A stretch of DNA of 64,000 bases, taken from assembly GCA_015654535.1 (NCBI GenBank), contig JAATGU010000055.1, positions 31,536-95,535 of the forward strand. Direction: 5' to 3'. This DNA comes from Bacteroidales bacterium (GTDB taxonomy: Bacteria; Bacteroidota; Bacteroidia; Bacteroidales; Bacteroidaceae). Under the pieces are notes generated by a model. It was not told where the DNA came from. It made no database searches and saw nothing but the letters and a program-made list of their open reading frames with translations. Below, piece by piece: positions 58,234 to 64,000 of this stretch (positions within the stretch are counted from its first letter, which is position 1; every line of letters starts with the position of its first letter). The position numbers and the translations under genes are program-made.

Positions 58234-59526
58234 ATGAATTTTGTAGAAGAATTAAAATGGCGTGGAATGGTGCATGATATGATGCCCGGCACAGAAGAGT
58301 TATTGGCAAAGGAAAGAGTTACTGCATATTTAGGTATTGATCCAACTGCTGATTCGTTGCACATTGGACACTTATGTGGAGTAATGATGCTGCGACACTT
58401 CCAACGCTGCGGTCACAAGCCGTTAGCTTTGATAGGCGGTGCTACAGGCATGATTGGAGACCCTTCCGGAAAATCGGCCGAAAGAAATTTGCTAGATGAA
58501 AAAACTTTATTTCATAACCAGGAATGTATTTAAAAACAATTATCAAAGTTTCTCGATTTTGATTCCAATGAGCCCAATGCTGCTGAACTCGTCAATAACT
58601 ATGACTGGATGAAGAACTTTTCGTTCCTTGATTTTGCCAGAGAAGTAGGAAAACACATTACAGTGAATTATATGATGTCTAAAGATTCAGTTAAAAGAAG
58701 ACTGAGTAGTGAATCAAGTGCAGGTTTATCTTTTACGGAATTTACCTATCAATTACTCCAAGGTTATGATTTTCTGCATCTATATGAGAGCAAAGGTTGT
58801 AAGTTACAAATGGGGGGCTCTGATCAATGGGGAAATATTACTACGGGAACAGAGTTAATTCGCCGTACTAACGGAGGGGAAGCTTTTGCCCTGACTTGTC
58901 CTTTAATCACTAAAGCAGATGGTGGGAAGTTTGGTAAAACAGAGTCCGGTAACGTGTGGCTAGATCCAAAATATACCTCTCCTTATAAATTTTATCAATT
59001 TTGGCTGAACGTAAGTGATGCGGATGCTTCCAGATATATTAAGATATTTACTTCTATTGATAAAGAAGGAGTGGATGTATTGACGGCAGAACATACAGCA
59101 GCACCTCATTTACGTATACTTCAAAAACGTTTAGCTAAAGAAGTGACTATTATGGTTCATTCCGAAGAAGATTATAATGCAGCCGTTGATGCTTCAAACA
59201 TTCTCTTTGGTAATGCGACGTCTGATGCTTTAAAGAAGCTGGATGAGGATACTCTTTTGGCTGTTTTTGAAGGCGTTCCTCAGTTTGAAGTGTCTAAAGA
59301 TGCACTTTCGGCAGGAGTAAAAGCAGTAGACTTACTAACCGAATTTGCTCCGGTATTTCCATCTAAGGGAGAAATGCGCAAGTTGGTTCAAGGAGGTGGA
59401 GTGTCAGTTAACAAAGAAAAATTGACTACCTTTGATGAATTAATTCATGCAGACACGTTATTGAATAATAAGTATTTATTGATTCAAAAGGGGAAGAAGA
59501 ATTATTTCCTGATCATCGCGAAATAA
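58234..59526 (+). pseudogene. tyrS: Tyrosyl-tRNA synthetase with in-frame stop at codon 100
   Basis: A 430-codon gene for tyrosyl-tRNA synthetase. Codons 1-99 carry the class I HIGH motif (SLHIGHL, His43-His46) and [12 protein letters not shown]. Codon 100 (58531-58533) is TAA, in a place where AAA (Lys) would continue the family pattern. Translation in the same frame then resumes normal TyrRS sequence: [42 protein letters not shown], the KFGKTE signature loop and a C-terminal S4-like domain ([13 protein letters not shown]). No frameshift is needed. The gene is essential unless another copy exists. It may be a sequencing error, a real nonsense mutation, or a pseudogene backed by a second tyrS. 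A -7 box TACTTTTG is at 58192-58199. Confidence 0.9.
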
Positions 59527-59542
59527 AAAAGAGCTTAAAAAA

Positions 59543-59574
59543 TTTGGAAGATATGGCTGATAAAGCTATCTTTG
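59543..59574 (+). promoter_or_regulatory. Promoter of tRNA-Gln
   Basis: TTTG (59543-59546) and TATCTTTG (59567-59574) with a 20-base spacer match the Bacteroides consensus exactly. Confidence 0.85.
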
Positions 59575-59606
59575 CATCGCTTTTGGAAACAAAGCGCATT
59601 TAAGTT

Positions 59607-59680
59607 TGTCTCATGGTGTAATGGTAGCACTACAGTTTTTGGTTCTGTCAGTTCAAGTTCGAATCTTGGTGAGACAACCA
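59607..59680 (+). tRNA. tRNA-Gln (anticodon TTG)
   Basis: The cloverleaf has acceptor TGTCTCA/TGAGACA, D arm GTGT/GCAC, anticodon loop TTTTGGT with TTG, T arm TCAAG/CTTGG with loop TTCGAAT, and an encoded CCA end. Confidence 0.93.
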
Positions 59681-59684
59681 AAAT

Positions 59685-59724
59685 AAAGGTCTTGATTATC
59701 GCAATGATAATTGAGGCTTTTTTA
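59685..59724 (+). terminator. tRNA-Gln terminator
   Basis: A 16-bp stem with several wobble pairs (59685-59700 with 59706-59721), a 5-base loop, and a following T run. Confidence 0.6.
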
Positions 59725-59909
59725 TTTACTTTTATTTAAGTGAAATAAACAATCCAATCGTATTTATTTGTAATCCCAAAAATCATAATTATTATGAAAT
59801 GGAACAAAAATACCATGTATTAAGAACAATTTTACCACACAATAACTAATTCTTTTACTAACTTTGCATTGTTTCGCTTAATCTTGGTTACTAAAAAACA
59901 ATATAAAAG

Positions 59910-60752
59910 ATGAAGACAAATTATGAAATTCGTTATGCTGCGCATCCTGAAGATGCAAAAAGCTATGACACAAAAAGAATCCGTAGAGATTTTCTGATCG
60001 AAAAAGTATTTACTCCGAATGAAGTAAACATGGTGTACTCTATGTATGACCGTATGGTTGTAGGTGGTGCAATGCCTTGTGGTGAGGTTTTGAAACTGGA
60101 AGCTATTGACCCTTTAAAACAGCCTATCTTTCTTCGCAACCGTGAAATGGGTCTGTATAATGTAGGAGGTCCGGGTGTTGTTAAAATAGGAAAGGATCAA
60201 TTTGAATTAGACTTTAAAGAGGCACTTTATTTAGGCTCCGGCGATCGTGAAGTGACATTTGAAAGTAAAGATGCAAAACATCCTGCTAAATTTTATTTCA
60301 ATTCATTGACAGCTCATAGAAATTATCCGGATAAGAAAGTTACAAAAAAAGATGCTGTTGTAGCTGAAATGGGTTCACTAGAATGATCCAATCATCGTAA
60401 CATAAACAAGATGATTGTTAACCAAATTTTGCCTACTTGTCAAATACAAATGGGTATGACGGAACTTGCTCCGGGAAGTGTTTGGAATACGATGCCGGCT
60501 CACGTTCATTCTCGTAGAATGGAAGCTTATTTTTACTTTGAAGTGCCCGAAGATCAGGCTGTTTGTCACTTCATGGGACAAGTTGATGAAACGCGTCACA
60601 TTTGGATGAAGGGAGATCAGGCTGTTCTTTCTCCTGAATGGTCAATTCACTCTGCTGCCGCAACTCACAATTATACATTCATTTGGGGAATGGGTGGCGA
60701 AAACTTAGATTATGGTGATCAGGATTTCTCAGCAATTACTGATCTTAAATAA
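59910..60752 (+). pseudogene. kduI: 5-dehydro-4-deoxy-D-glucuronate isomerase with in-frame stop at codon 159
   Basis: A 280-residue KduI-like frame. It converts 5-keto-4-deoxyuronate from pectin breakdown into 2-keto-3-deoxy-5-ketogluconate, the substrate of KduD. Codons 1-158 (YEIRYAAHPEDAK, FLIEKVFTPNEVNM, GGAMPCGEVLKLE) are followed by TGA at 60384-60386. The same frame then runs on as [19 protein letters not shown] and the C-terminal half with [20 protein letters not shown], whose His and Glu residues bind zinc, to [17 protein letters not shown]. The full length equals E. coli KduI (278), so only one codon is wrong. A -7 box TAACTTTG (59859-59866) precedes it. Confidence 0.9.
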
Positions 60753-60773
60753 TAACTTATAAACTATAAGACA

Positions 60774-61553
60774 ATGGTAAATTTTTCATTAGAAGGTAAA
60801 ATAGCACTTGTAACAGGTGCTTCTTACGGAATTGGTTTTGCGTTGGCTACAGCTTTCTCAAAAGCTGGAGCGACAATTGTGTTCAATGATATCAATCAGA
60901 CGTTGGTAGACAAAGGGCTTGCTGCATACAAGGCAGAAGGTATCAAAGCTCATGGTTATATATGCGATGTTACTAACGAAGAAAAGGTTAATGCTTTTGC
61001 TGCTCAGGTGGAAAAAGAAGTAGGTGTCGTTGATATATTAGTTAACAATGCCGGTATTATCAAACGTATTCCTGCATTAGAAATGACAGCAGCTGAATTT
61101 CGTCAGGTAATTGACATAGACTTGAATGGCCCATTCATTGTATCAAAAGCGTTTGCACCTGGTATGATTAAGAAAGGTCACGGAAAGATTATCAATATCT
61201 GTTCAATGATGAGTGAGCTTGGACGTGAAACTGTTTCAGCTTATGCTGCGGCTAAAGGTGGTTTGAAGATGTTGACTAAGAACTTTGCTTCTGAATGGGG
61301 TGAATTCAACATTCAATGTAATGGCATTGGCCCGGGTTATATTGCAACTCCGCAAACAGCTCCGCTTCGTGTACCAGGAAATCCTTTCAATGAATTCATT
61401 ATTGCTAAAACTCCCGCTGCCCGCTGGGGAACAACGGAAGATTTGCAGGGTCCGGCAGTATTCTTAGCTTCTGATGCATCTAACTTTGTAAACGGACATA
61501 TTCTGTATGTTGACGGTGGTATTCTGGCTTATATTGGTAAACAACCTAAATAA
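60774..61553 (+). CDS. kduD: SDR-family gluconate 5-dehydrogenase / 2-keto-3-deoxygluconate-forming reductase
   Basis: A 259-residue short-chain dehydrogenase. It has the cofactor site VTGASYGIGFALA, NNAGIIKR, and the catalytic Tyr/Lys in SAYAAAKGG with the preceding Ser in CSMMSELG. It follows kduI by 21 bases, and the two enzymes act in sequence in unsaturated uronate breakdown, giving 2-keto-3-deoxygluconate. The symbol rests on that context; by sequence alone gluconate 5-dehydrogenase is equally likely. Confidence 0.88.
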   Translation: MVNFSLEGKIALVTGASYGIGFALATAFSKAGATIVFNDINQTLVDKGLAAYKAEGIKAHGYICDVTNEEKVNAFAAQVEKEVGVVDILVNNAGIIKRIPALEMTAAEFRQVIDIDLNGPFIVSKAFAPGMIKKGHGKIINICSMMSELGRETVSAYAAAKGGLKMLTKNFASEWGEFNIQCNGIGPGYIATPQTAPLRVPGNPFNEFIIAKTPAARWGTTEDLQGPAVFLASDASNFVNGHILYVDGGILAYIGKQPK

Positions 61554-61637
61554 TAATTATATATACCTACGTGCCGGTGTACCTCTGGAAAGAGATTCAT
61601 CGGCATGTTCGTTTATATCCCCATTATAGCTTACAAA

Positions 61638-62870
61638 ATGAAAAAAGCATTCTATTTATGTTTAGCAGTATTGACTGCTGTTTCTTGTTCTGCCAATAAG
61701 ACTGTGAGTGTCACAGTAACTAACTCTTCTGCTATCAATAGAGAAAAGGAAATGGTAGAGCTTTCTATGAAAGAAGTTAATAATAAAATCCATTTAGCAG
61801 ATACTGCTCAAGTAGTGATTTTAGATAAGAATGGTCAGCAGGTTCCTTATCAGATTACGTATGATGAGAAACTGATTTTTCCTGCATCAGTAAAAGCCAA
61901 ATCATCTGAGGACTATATTATCCAATCGGGTATTCCTGCAATAGTTAATACTGTCTCTTGCGGAAAACAATATCCTGAACGTGTAGATGATGTGGCTTGG
62001 GAAAATGATCGTATTGCTTTCCGTACATATGGCCCTGCACTGCAAGCCACAGGAGAAAAAGCTTATGGATATGATATCTGGGTGAAAAATAGCGAAGAGC
62101 CTGTTGTAGAAGCAAGATATGACATGGAACTGAATGATAGTACAGTAGCTAAAATAGCACACTTGACGAAGACAGACCCCGCGGCTGCTAAAGCTTTAAG
62201 AGACTGTACCACTTATCATGTGGATCATGGGAATGGGCTTGATTTTTATAAAGTAGGCCCTACTTTAGGAGCTGGAACCTCTGCTTTTTTAGTAGATGGA
62301 AAGATAGTTTACCCATATTGTTACGCTACTCAAGAAGTTTTGGACAATGGTCCTTTACGCTTTACAGTAAAGCTTGTATATAATCCTCTCACCATCAAAG
62401 GTGATGCTTCTATAGTTGAAACCCGTGTCATTTCTTTGGACGCAGGTTCGCAACTCAATAAGGCAGTAATTTCTTTCACTAAAACGAAAGAATCTTTGCC
62501 TCTTGCCACTGGCATTGTTCTTCACAAGGGAAGTAACGATTATGTGATGTCTGCTAAAAAGGGCTATATTGCTTATGCAGATCCCAAAGACTCTGTTAAC
62601 GGGCAGATCTTTGTTGCAGCAGTTTTCCCTGCAAATGTAAAGGAAACAAAGGTTGTGCCATTCTTAGGAGCTGAAGCTTCTTCTAAGATCAAGGATGATG
62701 CTATTGGTCATGTATTAGCTATCAGTGATTATGAACCAGGATCAGCCTTTACTTATTACTTTGGTGCAGGCTGGAGCAAGTGGGGATTTAAGACTTCCGC
62801 CGAGTGGTATAAATATGTAGATGAATATGCGCAGAAGATACGTACACCGCTAACTGCTAAAATCAAATAG
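61638..62870 (+). CDS. DUF4861 family lipoprotein
   Basis: A 410-residue lipoprotein (signal ending LTAVSC, Cys17), start set at 61638 because the signal peptide begins there. It has NREKEMVELSMKEV, AFRTYGPALQATGEKAYGYD and YHVDHGNGLDFYKVGPTLGAG, which match the DUF4861 family as I know it. This domain is repeatedly found beside kduI/kduD and pectin or RG genes in Bacteroidetes, but its reaction is not established to my knowledge. Third gene in the kduI-kduD run, 84 bases after kduD. Confidence 0.82.
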   Translation: MKKAFYLCLAVLTAVSCSANKTVSVTVTNSSAINREKEMVELSMKEVNNKIHLADTAQVVILDKNGQQVPYQITYDEKLIFPASVKAKSSEDYIIQSGIPAIVNTVSCGKQYPERVDDVAWENDRIAFRTYGPALQATGEKAYGYDIWVKNSEEPVVEARYDMELNDSTVAKIAHLTKTDPAAAKALRDCTTYHVDHGNGLDFYKVGPTLGAGTSAFLVDGKIVYPYCYATQEVLDNGPLRFTVKLVYNPLTIKGDASIVETRVISLDAGSQLNKAVISFTKTKESLPLATGIVLHKGSNDYVMSAKKGYIAYADPKDSVNGQIFVAAVFPANVKETKVVPFLGAEASSKIKDDAIGHVLAISDYEPGSAFTYYFGAGWSKWGFKTSAEWYKYVDEYAQKIRTPLTAKIK

Positions 62871-62893
62871 TAAAGTTTATATGTATCCCTATT

Positions 62894-62928
62894 AAAAAGC
62901 TGCTTCGGACTCTCGAAGTAGCTTTTTT
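62894..62928 (+). terminator. Terminator of the kduI-kduD-DUF4861 operon
   Basis: AAAAAGCTGCTTCG pairs with CGAAGTAGCTTTTT over 14 positions (one G-T), with a 6-base loop and a T run. It lies 24 bases after the stop. Confidence 0.85.
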
Positions 62929-63097
62929 TATGTTCGCCCATCACGAATGTATGATCTGACGTGCAGAAACAGGATTTCAGTGATCCGGCGAAGATAAAAA
63001 ACTAATTCTCACCTTTCTTTTGCAAATAGACAATGTCAGCTAATGTAAGATAGCACAAATCTCTTATCTTTGTGTTTGATCATAAAACAGTAGACTA

Positions 63098-63685
63098 TTG
63101 GCTAATTTAGAGAAAATACAGGAGAATATTAGCTCAATCATAACTCTTAATCAAGAAGAATGGTTGGCAGTAGCCGCTGTCCTAGAAACAAAGCTTATTA
63201 AGAAGAATGACCTATTCTTGCAAGAAAATCAAATTTGTACTTCCATTGCATTTGTCGATAAAGGGGTATTGATTTATTATAAAACGCTTGATAATGCGAA
63301 TGAGGTTACTACAGATTTTGCTTTTGACAATGAATGGGTAACAAATAATCATAGCCGCTTAAACGCCACACCCTCCTTACTTAATATTAAAGCTATTGAA
63401 GATTCCGAGCTTTTAGTTATACAGCAAAAAGACTTATTGAACCTTTATGATAAAATCCCGAGATTGGAACGCTTTGGCCGCATCCTGATGGAACAAGCAT
63501 ACATAAAACTAGTAGAATTAAGTGTCGACCTGCAAACATTATCCGCAAAAGACAGGTATAGCAAACTATTACAAAGCTATCCTGAAATACTCCAAAGAGT
63601 TCCACTCTACCACATTGCGAATTATTTAGGTGTTGCCCCCAAATCTTTAAGCCGTATTCGCAATACTATTTTCTCTAAAAAATGA
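63098..63685 (+). CDS. Crp/Fnr-family transcriptional regulator
   Basis: A 195-residue regulator with a cyclic-nucleotide-binding-like beta-barrel (about 20-120, LIKKNDLFLQENQICTSIAF) and a C-terminal helix-turn-helix (YHIANYLGVAPKSLSRIR). The start is a TTG: an in-frame stop lies at 63083-63085 and no ATG is available before the domain. A -7 box TATCTTTG (63065-63072) gives a leader of about 20 bases. Bacteroides proteins of this group usually lack the cAMP site. It precedes an exported-protein gene in the same direction. Confidence 0.88.
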   Translation: MANLEKIQENISSIITLNQEEWLAVAAVLETKLIKKNDLFLQENQICTSIAFVDKGVLIYYKTLDNANEVTTDFAFDNEWVTNNHSRLNATPSLLNIKAIEDSELLVIQQKDLLNLYDKIPRLERFGRILMEQAYIKLVELSVDLQTLSAKDRYSKLLQSYPEILQRVPLYHIANYLGVAPKSLSRIRNTIFSKK

Positions 63686-63763
63686 TTTGGTAACAAATGC
63701 GGAGCAATTGAATGATTATCTCTTCTGATATTTGCACAATATATTAATCAAACAAATATCAAA

Positions 63764-64000
63764 ATGAATAAAATTTTAATTTGTTGCACTCTCACATTCT
63801 TCTTGTCCATATCTAATTTGTATTCACAAGAAACCACCCAAAAGGAACATAGTTACGATGTAAAGCAAGCATTAGAAGTCGAAAGTCTATTTCCGATGTT
63901 TATCACAGGAGGATTTCATGCTGCATTAGGATATCGGTATGATAAGTTCAGAGTAAGAGTTAGCGTAATCAATGGAGGTAAGTATAACGCAGAAGAAGCC
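63764..64000 (+). CDS. Exported protein, likely outer-membrane, 3' end outside the window
   Basis: The first 79 codons read MNKILICCTLTFFLSIS, a signal peptide, then SLFPMFITGGFHAALGYRY and DKFRVRVSVINGG, which look like beta strands of an outer-membrane barrel. The C-terminal part is not in the window, so no family can be given. It may be controlled by the adjacent Crp/Fnr-type regulator. Confidence 0.7.
   Translation, partial: MNKILICCTLTFFLSISNLYSQETTQKEHSYDVKQALEVESLFPMFITGGFHAALGYRYDKFRVRVSVINGGKYNAEEA

Noticed and set aside
58234-59526. Frameshift in tyrS
   Set aside because: The two open pieces are in the same frame and the sequence between them reads as normal TyrRS after the TAA, so a nonsense codon is the simpler explanation.
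58533-60386. Genetic code change (stop codons read as sense)
   Set aside because: TAA and TGA end many other genes in the window at normal family lengths, so general reassignment is excluded.

Overview
The window is chromosomal DNA from a Bacteroidales bacterium, most likely a Bacteroides species. The evidence is a SusC/SusD pair, a hybrid two-component regulator fused to an AraC output domain, lipoproteins with acidic surface-export signals, AT-rich intergenic DNA, and repeated promoters of the Bacteroides form TTTG-N19..21-TAnnTTTG ahead of tRNA and protein genes. The species cannot be fixed from sequence alone.

Region 1 (1-16.8 kb) is a polysaccharide utilisation locus. It holds an HTCS regulator (5' end outside the window), a GH95 glycosidase, a family 1 pectate lyase, a beta-helix surface lipoprotein of the DUF4957/DUF5123 kind, SusD and SusC, and then a separate SusB-like GH97 alpha-glucosidase. 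The likely substrate of the SusCD/PL1 part is a pectic glycan. There is visible decay: the 3' end of a deleted paralogue lies between the lipoprotein and pectate lyase genes, and an IS982-type transposase fragment lies between SusC and GH97.

Region 2 (16.8-20.6 kb) is an accessory patch. It carries a long palindrome followed by a 22-bp-period repeat ladder, a tRNA-Met gene, and a HipB/HipA-like module bracketed by ~75-bp direct repeats. The right-hand repeat is the natural 5' end of the next gene, a SAM-dependent methyltransferase.

Region 3 (20.6-63 kb) is mainly core genome: GNAT protein, parE-coaD-S41 protease-calcium ATPase-HAD phosphatase-ribF; sufE, an M28 peptidase and LD-carboxypeptidase; ptb-buk (acyl-CoA to branched or straight short-chain acid plus ATP); Lrp regulator and two FKBP isomerases; sirtuin, rubredoxin, nucleoside kinase, rpoN, PAP2-like protein, gcvH, purE, ispG; a second S41 protease; a PfkB sugar/nucleoside kinase; two tRNA-Asn; Nudix; a TPR/outer-membrane-barrel pair; topA; TatD; tyrS; tRNA-Gln; kduI-kduD-DUF4861; and a Crp/Fnr regulator. 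A second copy of the palindrome-plus-ladder element sits between ispG and the S41 protease.

Two genes near the right end, tyrS and kduI, are each interrupted by one in-frame stop codon less than 2 kb apart while the rest of each reading frame is intact. kduI-kduD would process unsaturated uronates released by the pectate lyase at the other end of the window. The most unusual observations are the repeat-bracketed hipBA module, the palindrome-plus-22-bp-ladder element family, and the clustered nonsense codons.
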